The translations under genes and the position numbers were made by a program. Positions 22,801 to 33,200 of a stretch of DNA of 64,000 nucleotides are shown here, in pieces. Each line of letters starts with the position of its first letter. Positions within the stretch are counted from its first letter, which is position 1. Below the pieces are notes generated by a model. It did no database searches. It saw nothing but the letters and a program-made list of their open reading frames with translations, and was not told the DNA's origin. This stretch comes from Margaritifera margaritifera (taxonomy: Eukaryota > Mollusca > Bivalvia > Unionida > Margaritiferidae), in contig JAQPZY010001628.1 in the NCBI GenBank assembly GCA_029931535.1, positions 2,872,501 through 2,936,500 on the forward strand. The letters run 5' to 3'.

Positions 22801-25800
22801 ATGCTGTTGTGTTCCATTAGCTGGCATGATTTGTCATCAGTTCTATGATTGATAATATCAGTTTAACAAGGCACAGATTTTTCTTTGCTCCTTGTACAAA
22901 ACATGGATTCTTGTGCTTTGTGTACACAACATGGATATTTGTGCTTTGTGTACACAACGTGGATATTTGTGCTTTGTGTACACAACATGGATATTTGTGC
23001 TCTCTGTACACAACATGGATATTTGTGCTCTGTATACACAACATAGATATTTGTGCTTTGTGTACACAGCATGGATATTTGTGCTTTGTGTACACAACAT
23101 GGATATTTGTGCTCTGTGTACACAACATGGATATTTGTGCTCTCTGTACACAGCATGGATATTTGTGCTTTGTGTACACAACATGGATATTTGTGCTCTG
23201 TGTACACAACATGGATATTTGTGCTCTGTGTACACATACCTGTCAACTTGTATGGGAATTCCGTAATTTGTACGGTTTTTGGGGGGGATTTTGCAGTGTA
23301 CGGCTGTACAGGCATTTTGTACGGTTTTTTAATATTTTTAAAAAAAAAAGTCAGCGATTTTCGTCAAGATCAGGATTCAACGGGGATTTTTATTTTCTTC
23401 ATGAGATACAACGAGAATAGAACGTGAATCGCTTGAACCACCTATTAGATTACCCGAAATATTGATGTGTCTTTCACTTGCCGATTTGAGAGTTTTATTT
23501 CTTTATTCAAGCATGGAATTCTGCCCCCTTACTGGTCGACTGAAAATCAGGTTATCAGTAGGCGTAGTACCGTATTTACGGCATGTTTTCGGAACATCAG
23601 AAAATGCAGCCAAACATGCATTAGAGCCACGATCGTATGTGTATTTTCCAAAAGAACCGCCATATTAGTAATCTATCAATCCACGGTTTAACCCTCTGCT
23701 AATCAGTGACCACTAAAATCTACCCTACAAACTCACGCAAGCTTTATTTCAGTGTAATTAAGATATGAATACAAACTAAATAAAAAGATTTTGGAATTAT
23801 GATTCTGAAGATATTTATAAGAGAAACATTTTAGTATCGAGAGAAGAAATGCATGTATGGTGGCTAGTCTTAAAGCAACAAGAGTGAGAGGCTCCATATG
23901 GGGGTTTGTGTTGTTCGTAAGCCTAGGAAGGATAAAAATAACAAGCAAGTTGCAATATACGAGTCAGCGTGATTAATATGTTGATATTTTTTAAATAAAG
24001 GTGATCTATATGTTGTGGTTCTCTTCTGTTTTTTTTTTTTCCCCCACCTAGCCGAGGGTAACTTCAAAGTAAGCAGAGCTTGCCGACTCGAAACAATCGA
24101 CTGCTGAAAGATTGTTTTGATGCAAGCCAGCGATTTCAAGGTGTCTAGGTGATAATTGTTAATAACATAACTTGTGGGATTTCTTTCACAGGTGTGTTTG
24201 GAAATAAAAGGCAGCCATCTGGATTTCGTTAAAAGAGCATTCGATGTACCGAACATATAGCACCCACAATCAATATTTATCATCTACAAAGAGGTTTATT
24301 ACCTGTAGAACAATATGTTTAACCCATGGTACATAATGCCTCAGGGATAATGGGTTTGTTTTGTTGCACAATGCCAATGTTGCACAATGCCAATAAATTT
24401 ACTAATCCATACAGTAACAATGATAAGTAATTATCCAATACATTTTCATACCTGTCAACTTGTACGGGAATCCCGTAATTTGTACGTTTTTTTTTGGTCT
24501 GGTGTACAGGTTTTTGTCTCAGGAGGTTGACAGGTATGGTGAACACAACATGGATATTTGTGCTTCATGTACACAACATGGATATTTGTGCTTTGTGTAC
24601 ACAACATGGATATTTGTGCTTCATGTACACAACATGGATATTTGTGCTTCGTGTACACAACATGGATATTTGTGCTTCATGTACACAACATGGATATTTG
24701 TGCTTCATGTACACAACATGGATATTTGTGCTTCATGTACACAACATGGATATTTGTGCTTTGTGTACACAACATGGATATTTGTGCTTCATGTACACAA
24801 CATGGATATTTGTGCTTCATGTACACAGCATGGATATTTGTGCTTCATGTACACAACATGGATATTTGTGCTTCTCAATTGCAAGAAATAGATTTAACTT
24901 CCATAGATTGATGCCAGATTTTTCATATACAAGCTAATGTCAAAATTTCATCATGGAAGATACTAATCATGGTGGGCACTAAGGTGAAATGTCAAGATCA
25001 CATAGTCAGCTCGGGAAAGTTTCTACAAATTGGTTTCTTAAACTACTGAGTTTGTAATTTGATTGATATCTTATTTTTAGTACATGCACCAGAAAAATTG
25101 CTAGTGATCTGAAGGCAAAAGTGTGAGAGATAAAAAGTTGCAAAAATTGGTGTCATGCAGTGTTCTGGACTCTCCAGTTATCATGTCTATGCCAAAATTG
25201 TTTTAAAAATGCTTTGTTTAAGTTAAGCTGAAAGCATATAATCTTTTTTATATTTCACACTCAAAAGGTCAAATATAAGAGTTATCAAGTCGGCTAATTT
25301 AAGACTTTTATAAATGGTAATGTCTCCTTTTTGAATGAATAGATCAGACATTGTAAACCAATTCAGGTAGCAATATGCATTTTTAATGAGTGATAGTACA
25401 AATATTTTCATGGTCACACAGGTTTATCATTTCTTTTAAGTTGATGCACCTCATTTCCCAGGCAGGGTTTTTCCACCTTACTAAGCACATTTGTGTGCCA
25501 GGCATAATATGATTGAAAAGGTCAAAGGTCAGTTATAAAGCTTATTTTTGAATCTTCTTCCATACCTGCACAGATAGAGTAAAGATATTGTAATGGCATG
25601 GATGCATATCATCAGTCAATTTGGTTGATAGCTGAATATGAGATGTTTGGAAAAATAATAATGGTGACAGTCATGGATCTCAAAAAATTTATTAAAGTTA
25701 ATTTATTTGTTTCCTTTTTTTTTGCAGGCAAGTGCCATGAATGCCATGAATCCCCTTTCTGTAGTGCCCACAACCTCCCAGCCTCAGAAACCCACAATGG

Positions 25801-28800
25801 CTCCATCACCCCCACCCTCCTCCCAGTCAGCACCAGCTCAACAAACCCAGAACAGTAGTGCCACTAGCATAGACCGGCACACACCAGTCACAACAGATTT
25901 CTTACGTCACCAGGCCCCACCCCCAGCCTTCAGACCACCTCCTGAGTTCCATGCACCTTTCTTCCCAAATGGCAACGGTTTGTTCCGTCCAGGGTTCCCT
26001 CCAGGCTATCAGCATCCAGCTCACCACCACCCTCCAGTTCTGCAGCACAGCCCAATCCAACCAGCTACAGTTCAGAATGGTAAGAATTATTATAATACAT
26101 GGAACACACTTTGAATATGTGTGAAATTATTTGGAACCAGTCATTAACAAAGTCTGATTGAACAAATTTCTCAGTATAAAACAAAGTCCTCATTTGAGTA
26201 AACATGTGCTTGGGTTTCCATTTTTAAAAAAAATTCAGTTTAGGAAACTAGTCTCAGTGGTCCCTAGCTGTTCCACAGTTTCTAGCCAAATATAAGGCAA
26301 CATGAGGTATTTGTAAAAAAGGAAGAAAGGGTAAAGCAAAACTATAATAATTTTCAAATGTTTGAAAGAAAAAGAATCATAAATTTCTGCAAAATATGTC
26401 TGTCACTTGTACTATGCAGCCAATAGCCTTCAGATGACTTTGAAGCTATATAGCAGACAACAGCATAATTTATCTCATATATTACTCCTAGACAACACCA
26501 TAATTTGTCTCATATATTACTCCTTGACAACACCATAATTTGTCTCATATATTACTCCTAGACAACACCATAATTTGTCTCATATATTACTCCTAGACAA
26601 CACCATAATTTGTCTCATATATTACTCCTAGACAAGACCATAATTTGTCTCATATATTACTCCTTGACAACACCATAATTTGTCTCATATATTACTCCTA
26701 GACAACACCATAATTTGTCTCATATATTACTCCTTGACAACACCATAATTTGTCTCATATATTACTCCTAGACAACACCATAATTTGTCTTGTATATCAC
26801 TCCTAGACAACACCATAATTTGTCTCATATATTACTCCTAGACAAGACCATAATTTGTCTCATATATTACTCCTTGACAACACCATAATTTGTCTCATAT
26901 ATTACTCCTAGACAACACCATAATTTGTCTCATATATTACTCCTTGACAACACCATAATTTGTCTCATATATTACTCCTAGACAACACCATAATTTGTCT
27001 TGTATATCACTCCTAGACAACACCATAATTTGTCTCATATATTACTCCTAGACAACACCATAATTTGTCTCATATATTACTCCTAGACAACACCATAATT
27101 TGTCTCATATATTACTCCTTGACAACACCATAATTTGTCTTGTATATTACTCCTAGACAACACCATAATTTGTCTCATATATTACTCCTTGACAACACCA
27201 TAATTTATCTCATATATTACTCCTAGACAACACCATAATTTGTCTTGTATATTACTCCTTGACAACACCATAATTTGTCTCATATATTACTCCTAGACAA
27301 CACAATAATTTGTCTTGTATATTACTCCTAGACAACACCATAATTTGTCTCATATATTACTCCTAGACAACACCATAATTTGTCTCATATATTACTCCTT
27401 GACAACACCATAATTTTTCTCATATATTACTCCTTGACAACACCATAATTTGTCATGTATATTAATCCTAGACAACACCATAATTTGTCACATATATTAC
27501 TCCTTGACAACACCATAATTTGTCTTGTATATTACTCCTGTCTTTCACACAATCTTGTGAATGTAGCTAATCTTTGTTTTTGATGGCTTGCTGTGAAATG
27601 TTGTATACAGTTATTGCCCTTTTTGACCTGCAGCTGGATGTAGTGCATGACAGAATCTTTTGAAAACAGCTAGATTTGCAGTTTTTGATGGATGGCTGTG
27701 AAACTTGAAATGTATCAGTCATCATCTGAAGATTCACATGTAGACACAACATTGTGTTTCACTCCAATTTATCTTATTTTTATTGCCCTTTTTGACTTGC
27801 ATCTTTTATGGATTGCTGTGAAATTTAATTTACATAATCGTCATTATCTGACGAATCTCATACAGTATTGACAAACCAATTGAACTCCCATAACTTGTGT
27901 AAGAGTTGTTGCCCTTGTTTTGACTTGCAGCTTGATGCACAATATGACAGAATCATGAAAATGCAACTAGTCTTGTGGTTTTTAATTGGATATCTGTAAA
28001 ACTCAGTACATAATCTGTTTATCATCAGAAAATGCACATGTTAACCAATCATTGTACTCCCACAATTTTGGTATGAGTTATTTCATGTTTTTTATTTAAA
28101 TTACAGCTGAATGCAATATATGACAGACTTTTGTGAATACAACTTGACTTGCATGCAGTTACTGGTGGATTTCTGTCATGGGTGGTATATATTATGGTTA
28201 TTATCTGAAGATGCTCATAAAATTTGCCCTTTTTGATTTAAGGCTTTGCACAGTATTCGACACAATCATTTAACAGCAGTTGTCATATATACTCTCTTAT
28301 AAGTCAGGTTCAACTGCAAACTGCATAGAGCCAGATCTGCTGTCACATTATGTGTTGGCAGAACATAGGTCTGTGCAGTTTTTTAAGAGTAATCAGTAGA
28401 CTAAAAACAATACAGACCCTGATCTGCTGGCACATTATGCAATAGCAGATCAGGGTCTATGTCATTTGCAGTTGGACCTAACTTATTAGTGAATATATAT
28501 GGTAGTCTTACATTTACCATTGGATTTAAGTGCATATCATAGACATCACATAAAGATGTACATATTGACCAATCATTCTGCTTTCATAATTTTTTAAACA
28601 GTTATTGCTCTTTTTGACTTGCAGCTGTAGGCAACTAGTTTCACAGTTGTTTTCAATGCAGAATTTGCTGTAGACTCATCTGGATCAAGTTGTAGGAGTG
28701 GGATGGGGTGGAAGTCTCAGGTTAGATTTAGGAGAGCAATAAGGCTGCCATGTTTACATTTGTAAACAGCTTCAAGTGGGATGGGGTAGGGGTCCCAAGG

Positions 28801-31800
28801 TTAGATTTAGGTGAGCAATAAGACTGCAGTGTTCACATTTGTAAACAGCTTCAGGTGGGATGGGGTTGAGGTTCCAAGGTTAGATTTAGGCGAACAATAA
28901 GGCTGCAACATTTATATTTGTAAACAGCTTCAAGTGGGATGGGGTAGGGGTCCCAAGGTTAGATTTAGGTGAGCAATAAGGCTACAGTGTTTACATTTGT
29001 AAACAGCTTCAAGTGGGATGGGGTAGAGGTCCTAAGGTTAGATTTAGGTGAACAATAAGGCTGCCATGGTTACATTTGCAAACAGCTTCATCTAGTTTAC
29101 TGCAGCTTAACATTTACAAAACTGGTAAACATGTAAACAAACATGTACCATATATACTCGTGTATAAGCCAATACCAACTACAAACTGCATAGACCCAGA
29201 TCTACAGTCGCATAATGCGCTGGCAGATCTGGGTCTATGAGTTTGTAAGGACTAATCAGTAGAGCAAACAACATAGACCCTGATCTGCTGGCTCATTATG
29301 CAATGGCAAATCAGGGTCTATGTTGTTTGCATTTGGACCCAAATTATATGCGAGTATATATGGTATACAGCTGTCACTGAGGCAAGAACTACCTGTTCCA
29401 ATTAAATTATATATTTCTATATCTCTGCTTAAGAGGATTGTTTAGTATGATTTTTCTGTTAATTCTTTTCTTAAAGTATCTATCTATTATTTTCACATCA
29501 AAATGTGGCATCACTAGGAAAAAAAGAAGTTGACGAGAATTGGTTTTAGTGCACATTACACAACACTACACATCAGGTTAATTTACTGATAATGCTGATA
29601 CAAATTTCTTTAAACTACAGTATTTATCTTTAAGCAACATGATTGTTAATAGAACCTTTGTTTAGTAACATTTTATTTTAAAGAAACACTGTTTCAAGTT
29701 TGTAAGCCACTGCATAGTTTCTTAGTAATTGTAGATCCTACAAAACGTCCCAATGTGCATGTCATGGCAATACATCCAGTTTCATTATTGATTTTTTTTC
29801 ATCATGTACATATATGTAACTTGGAAACAATATATTGACAATCCTAGGGATGTTTTACTGAAACTGTCAGATATATTCAACAAAGACAAACTGAATCCTG
29901 TCATAATAAGAGGTAAAAGACAGCGAATGAAACAATCTCAAGTTGAACGAGTTACACCATGCACATTATAATAGCTGTCAGCTGTTAAGTAAGCCTAATT
30001 GGTAGATAGAGGGAAAAGTTGAGTTTATATGACATAATTTTGGTTATTGTAAACTGTGTACATGTTTAGCCTTAATCACCAAATTGGTCAACAAACTGCA
30101 CAGATCTAGATATGCTATCGTATAATGTGCTGGCAGATCAGGGTCTGTGCACTTTTTAGTGTAGGAATGGCTATTTGTTGTGCTAGTACGCCATCTCTCC
30201 AGTGTTAGATGCAAGTAGGAATGGCTAATTATTGTGCTTGCAAAAACTGATAACTTACAGATCTTATATTCAGACACTCACACACTTACTGTGAAACATG
30301 AAATTTTCCTACAGATTGCAATGTTATCAAATTAATTACACAAATATATGTTTTCTTCAGGCCAATCTGACTTGAGCATTGTGATGCTATCAAATTTATT
30401 ACACAAATACATGTCTTCTTCAGTCCGAACTAACTTGAACATTGTGAGGCTATCAAATTTCGTACACATAGACATGTATGTTTCAGGTGCAGCTGACTTA
30501 AGTACAATTAGGTTATCAAGGTTCTTGCACACAGACAGGTTTATTTCAAGTCCAAGTGAATTGAGCATAATTATTTTATAATGTTTCTTATGCATAGACA
30601 TGTCTTCTTTATGCCCAGCTGACTTGAGCATGGTTGGAGCATGAGGTTTGTTTATTAATAAAGTTTCTTATACATAGCCATGTTTATTGCAGCTGAACAG
30701 ACTTGAGCATTGCAGGTGTCTTACATACACATACATGCCATAACACGATGTGTCACGCAAAAAACACTATTTTGGACTCCCTAACGCCTCGACATGGTCA
30801 TGTTTAAAAAAACATGATTTTCAGCAATTTTAGCGACAAAAAATTTCCCACACACAAAAAAAAAAAACAGAAAGAAAATGTACATTTCCTGACCATAGTG
30901 ATAGATGCCCGTAATCTGTGGTATGTATAAACAGTCTTGCTCAGAGCTCATATAAAAATATCCTCGGGGCAGTTTATAGCTATTTTAAAGACAATTAAAA
31001 GGTAAGGTGGTCAGAGATAAATGGACACCTTTAACAGATTTACTGAATTGGCTCACAATAGCTAAGGCGATGTGTCCTGTTAAATCCTTTGGGCACTGCT
31101 GAGGGAGAGCCCATTAGCCTAATTTGCATAGGTAAAGTACACAAAGTGGAACAACCCAATTTGACTTAAGTACATCAAACAGATGTGTGTTGAAAAACAA
31201 ATGTTATTGCAGATCACTGACACATTGAATGAGAATGTCGAAGCCATCTTTATTAAAGTTTGTGATCAGCAGCAACGTTTCTTTGAAGTCGGATTTTTAC
31301 TCCATATATAAAATTCAAAACATGATTATTTCGGTAGGTTGAACAACAGCACCACTCAATCTTTAATGCAGCACCTTTCAATCTCTAATGCAGTATTGCA
31401 CCTACGATCCAAAGGTCTGGGGACACTGTCCCTCACCCTCCAGATTTGGGGGACACACAACACTTTTAAATGACAAAGGAAAATTGTAGTACATAATGCA
31501 CTAGAAGTGCTAAAAAATGAGATAATATTATTTGCTTCCACAATTTTGCCACTTTAACTTTCTCCTATTTTCCTTGACATTTACATGATTGCAATAAACT
31601 TTTATCATGTGATCAAGTAACTCGTGAAAACATTAACATGTTTGAATATCTGGTTAACCTGAAATGAACTGCACCATGGAATTTTAATAATGTAAAAGTA
31701 TTAAATCATTAATCAAATGACAAATTGTGTATTTGCATAAATTAGTACCTTTTTTTTCATTAATTTGGCCTGAGAATAAATTAAATCTTCACTGCTGTAG

Positions 31801-32964
31801 GTGTGACTTTAACCTCAAAAATATGTTACAATAGCATCAGTCAAAGACTTTAGCAACTCGGCCGACTACCACAAACCTTGAATGTTTTCATTGCCAGATT
31901 CATTGTTTTGAAATGGATATTCATTGCCATCTTACAGGTTTTATCACTTTTAGCAACTTTGGCAATTGCTTACACCAACAGATGTGGATACACATTCGCG
32001 AAGGAAAAGTGTAGGTATTTGTGAACACAAATGACACTTGCATTACCATCAAATCAACTACTGAACTATTGAAAGCAGCAAAGACTACATGTAATTAAAA
32101 CTACATTCCACTGTCCAATGGATTTTAAAGACAGTAACTATTATATATTTTTGTATTTAATGTCTGTGAGGTTGTGACCATGTTTGTGGTGATGTTATTT
32201 GACAATGCTAAGTCTACTACTTTTGTTGTTGTTTTTTTTTTTGTTTGTTTGTAAGTATATTAAATGCTTCAGAGAAAACAGATGGTATTTTCTTATATTC
32301 AGATTTGAATTTCCATTTGCTATAGGCTGATTTGAAAAGATAGCTTATTCTCATTTGGATGACATCACTTTTGGGGGGTCTTGTACACTGACCCCCTTGG
32401 GATCTCAAAACACACTTTTCAGTCTCAAAAACCCCCCAACACTGTCTGGGAATATGGCAAGTATGCATACAGTCATGTCTGTTTGAGGCCAAACTGACAT
32501 TAGCATATTTTGATGATAAAATACCTAACACAGAGACATGTTTGTCTCTTACACAACTGACTTAAGCTCTGTTGGGTTGTAAAGTTTCTTGCACAGTGTC
32601 AGTTCTATTTCAGGTCCATCTGACTTAAGCATTGTAAGGTTTTTAAATTTTTTTGCACAAAGACGTGTATTTTATGTGCAATCAACTTGGACATTGTTAG
32701 GTTATCAAGTGCCTTCTATATAGACATGTCTGTTTCTGACTCAACTAACTCAGGCATTATTAGGATTTTTCATTTTCCTAACAAATAAACATATTTCTTT
32801 CAGGCCCAACAGACTTGAGCATGAAGAAGAACTCCAGCAAAAATCAGCTCAGTACCAATGAAGTTGCAACCATCAAACAGCTGATAGCTGGTTACAGGGA
32901 ATCAGCTGCCTTTTTATACAGGTCTGCAGATGAATTGGAACAGCTGCTTCTACAGCAAAGTTGA
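12122..32964 (+). CDS. NOL4: NOL4/NOL4L-type nuclear protein, six 3' coding exons, partial at 5' end
   Basis: Six exons with GT-AG borders and matching phases join into 387 residues plus stop. Residues 1-63 are Ser/Thr-rich with a basic [10 protein letters not shown] stretch (nuclear localisation-like). Residues 64-110 contain an acidic [12 protein letters not shown] run. Residues 111-178 hold the family's hallmark [16 protein letters not shown] and the basic [18 protein letters not shown]. Residues 179-217 include [10 protein letters not shown] and a second basic cluster. Residues 218-334 are a Pro/Gln/His-rich linker. The C-terminus has [18 protein letters not shown] and [12 protein letters not shown]. 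Order and spacing match vertebrate NOL4 and NOL4L from about their residue 350 onward. PTDLS fits the PxDLS CtBP-binding motif, suggesting a corepressor link (inference). NOL4 proteins are nuclear; their biochemical role is not well established. The first exon here begins mid-codon, so N-terminal exons lie upstream of the window or were not recognised. Confidence 0.93.
14595..15012. repeat. ~49 bp minisatellite
   Basis: About 8 units contain AAAATCCTGGTTACTGTCAT and CTAATGACTCCAGTTCT. Early units are longer because of a duplicated TCATCTG; later units are almost identical, so homogenisation is stronger toward the 3' side. Confidence 0.85.
15036..15240 (-). mobile_element. Decayed tRNA-derived SINE
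   Basis: On the minus strand it has a perfect A box TGGCTCAGTGG (15211-15221, reverse) and a degenerate B box. Downstream comes a GTGTCCTTGGGCAAGGCATT segment of the kind found in several animal tRNA-SINE families. It lies in a NOL4-like intron. No intact target duplication was seen. Confidence 0.6.
15419..15559 (+). CDS. NOL4: NOL4-like exon b (acidic)
   Basis: It is in phase 0 at both ends: acceptor ttcttgtcatag, donor gtaagt. The 47 codons read [20 protein letters not shown], then an Asp/Glu run, then [15 protein letters not shown]. The ERLKAFN ending immediately before the next exon's MFVRLF matches the vertebrate NOL4 junction. Confidence 0.93.
15838..16168. repeat. ~57 bp minisatellite
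   Basis: About 6 units contain ATGTCCTAATAACAATACAA and GGCCAGCATTGATATAGTCC. Confidence 0.85.
16216..16384. repeat. ~33 bp minisatellite
   Basis: Five units contain TGTAAAAATTAATGCCAGTG followed by AATATTTAAATT. Confidence 0.85.
16661..16831. repeat. ATT trinucleotide microsatellite with ATC blocks
   Basis: About 57 trinucleotides, with two internal ATC blocks at about 16680-16691 and 16753-16768. It lies inside an intron. Confidence 0.95.
17312..17515 (+). CDS. NOL4: NOL4-like exon c (most conserved block)
   Basis: It is in phase 0 at both ends: acceptor ccatgtttcag, donor gtaagc. The 68 codons start [19 protein letters not shown], continue with [20 protein letters not shown] and end with [18 protein letters not shown]. 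This is close to the human NOL4 block residue for residue. The Arg/Lys-rich end is a likely nuclear or nucleolar localisation signal. Confidence 0.96.
17516..19721. other. NOL4-like intron with diverged repeats
   Basis: 17575-18460 is made of four to five diverged ~180 bp repeats sharing TCTTGGTTAAGTTTT, TCTGTATGGTCATAAG and AGCTTTCATACTTGG. They start with a GCATCGGCGAGACACGGGG phrase, typical of old dispersed repeats. 18836-18945 is a ~33 bp array of CCATCCATCTGTCTGC units. The rest is unremarkable. Confidence 0.6.
19148..19383. repeat. 78 bp tandem repeat, three units
   Basis: Each unit contains GACCAAGTTGTCTGGGTCAT and TTAATGAATGACCTTGATTA and is almost identical to the others. Confidence 0.9.
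19722..19838 (+). CDS. NOL4: NOL4-like exon d
   Basis: It is in phase 0 at both ends: acceptor ctgtgcattttcag, donor gtaaga. The 39 codons include [20 protein letters not shown] and the basic AKRMRMGLE. They match the vertebrate [10 protein letters not shown]...AKRMRLE segment. Confidence 0.95.
22886..23234. repeat. 28 bp minisatellite, left block
   Basis: About 12 units of GTGCTTTGTGTACACAACAT plus GGATATTT. The variable positions are mostly CTTTG versus CTCTG/CTCTC. Because 28 is not a multiple of three, all frames stay open and give spurious ORFs. Confidence 0.95.
23235..24538. mobile_element. 1.3 kb inserted element splitting the 28 bp array
   Basis: The left end CATACCTGTCAAC (23235-23247) and right end GTTGACAGGTATG (24526-24538) are perfect 13 bp inverted repeats. 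The flanks GTGTACA (23228-23234) and GTGAACA (24539-24545) match at 6 of 7 bases, as an ageing target duplication. A third copy of the terminus, with about 30 more bases of the left end, lies inside at 24447-24488. The interior has only short unrecognised ORFs (for example 23462-23668), so it is a non-autonomous DNA transposon or a deletion derivative. Confidence 0.65.
24539..24874. repeat. 28 bp minisatellite, right block
   Basis: About 12 units with the same frame and length as the left block. The dominant variant is GTGCTTCATGTACACAACAT in place of GTGCTTTGTGTACAC. Confidence 0.95.
25728..26079 (+). CDS. NOL4: NOL4-like exon e (Pro-rich linker)
   Basis: The acceptor is tttttttttgcag and the donor gtaaga. 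It starts in phase 0 and leaves one base (phase 1). The 117 codons begin [14 protein letters not shown] and include [35 protein letters not shown] and [14 protein letters not shown]. This disordered linker is longer and more proline-rich than the matching vertebrate stretch, but its position between AKRMR and GPTDLS is the same. Confidence 0.92.
26454..27539. repeat. 35 bp minisatellite, about 31 copies
   Basis: The unit is ACAACACCATAATTTGTCTC plus ATATATTACTCCTAG. Two variants alternate irregularly: CCTAGAC versus CCTTGAC, and CTCATATATT versus CTTGTATATT. Groups of units recur in the same order (for example 26454-26800 and 26830-27040), indicating block duplication. Confidence 0.95.
28283..28504. 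mobile_element. Two-hairpin MITE, copy 1
   Basis: Terminal CATATATACTCTCTTATAAG and the inverse end ATATATATGGTA enclose two internal hairpins with arms near GCCAGATCTGC and CCTGATCTGC. The first hairpin is degraded on one arm. Confidence 0.75.
28687..29090. repeat. 79 bp minisatellite, about 5 copies
   Basis: The unit includes TTCAAGTGGGATGGGGTAGG, GGTTAGATTTAGGTGAGCAA and GTTTACATTTGTAAACAGC. The last is itself a 16 bp palindrome (TTTACATTTGTAAA). Confidence 0.9.
29147..29364. mobile_element. Two-hairpin MITE, copy 2
   Basis: The ends are ACCATATATACTCG and CGAGTATATATGGT. Hairpin A (TGCATAGACCCAGATCT ... AGATCTGGGTCTATG) precedes the spacer GGACTAATCAGTAGAGC. Hairpin B (CATAGACCCTGATCTGC ... 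CAGGGTCTATGTTG) follows. Confidence 0.85.
30088..30163. mobile_element. Two-hairpin MITE, copy 3 (half element)
   Basis: Only one hairpin remains, AACTGCACAGATCTAGATAT to GCAGATCAGGGTCTGTGCA. Termini and the second hairpin are lost. Confidence 0.55.
30300..30720 (+). repeat. 63 bp repeat resembling the last-exon splice acceptor, block 1
   Basis: About six units, each with a CTTCAG or TTTCAG acceptor-like end followed by GCCAATCTGACTTGAGCATT or a close variant, at about 30361, 30424, 30487, 30550, 30613 and 30690. The real last exon starts GCCCAACAGACTTGAGCATG after TTTCTTTCAG. The 63 bp period keeps a frame open over 30348-30581 with repeating xDLS-type peptides (QSDLSIV, AADLSTI). Confidence 0.75.
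32462..32803 (+). repeat. 63 bp repeat resembling the last-exon splice acceptor, block 2
   Basis: Five further diverged units run directly into the true acceptor of the last exon. One (32601-32640) has TATTTCAGGTCCATCTGACT followed by TAAGCATTGTAAGG, so it carries both an acceptor-like and a donor-like site. The final unit is the functional acceptor itself (AG at 32802-32803). Confidence 0.7.
32804..32964 (+). CDS. NOL4: NOL4-like last exon
   Basis: The acceptor is catatttctttcag. The first two bases complete the Gly codon split from exon e. It reads [20 protein letters not shown], then [20 protein letters not shown] and [13 protein letters not shown], then TGA. The [29 protein letters not shown] pattern is the C-terminal signature of NOL4 proteins, probably an amphipathic helix. 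PTDLS matches the CtBP-binding consensus. Confidence 0.96.
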
Positions 32965-33200
32965 GTGTCATGTGACCAGACAGCCATGTGACCAAAGGAC
33001 ATTTTTTTCACTGATTTAGTGAATTGTACAAGAAATCCAAATGTTTTTGTAAGTTCTGTGTTCTAAGTTGTATGTACTTTGTAAGGTGAAGGAATACTAT
33101 CTTAGTGTCTATAGGTATATTAAAAAGATCCAGTCATAAGTGAGAACAATGCATGTGCTTGAAAATAGACATCAGTTTGATGTATTTTGTGGGAACAATA

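Larger units (their letters stand above)
19839..25727. other. NOL4-like intron with diverged repeats, two 28 bp arrays and an inserted element
   Basis: 20120-21170 holds several diverged ~115 bp units (CAGAATTTGACCAAAT, AGCATTCTGGCATAAAGGTC). 21180-22450 holds about eight diverged ~140 bp units (TTTTGATCAAACTTGGAATA, GAGTGAGATCCATGCATATT, ATCTGATTGGCTGAGCTTG). These look like ancient dispersed repeats amplified in place. The 22.9-24.9 kb part is annotated separately. 24875-25727 shows nothing recognisable except the acceptor tract. Confidence 0.6.
26080..32803. other. NOL4-like last intron
   Basis: It holds a 35 bp array, a 79 bp array, two full MITEs and one half MITE, and two blocks of a 63 bp repeat related to the last-exon acceptor, each annotated separately. 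27540-28280 is made of diverged ~190 bp units (TTATTGCCCTTTTTGACTTG, GATGGCTGTGAAA). 30720-32460 separates the two 63 bp blocks and shows no recognised gene. Confidence 0.6.

Noticed and set aside
22845..24937. Overlapping ORFs of 110-190 codons in all frames
   Set aside because: They are artefacts of the 28 bp minisatellite (84 bp super-period), Cys/His/Tyr-rich only because of the repeat wording.
26454..27539. CRISPR-like array (about 35 bp repeats)
   Set aside because: Repeats are directly contiguous without unique spacers, and the window is eukaryotic. It is a minisatellite.
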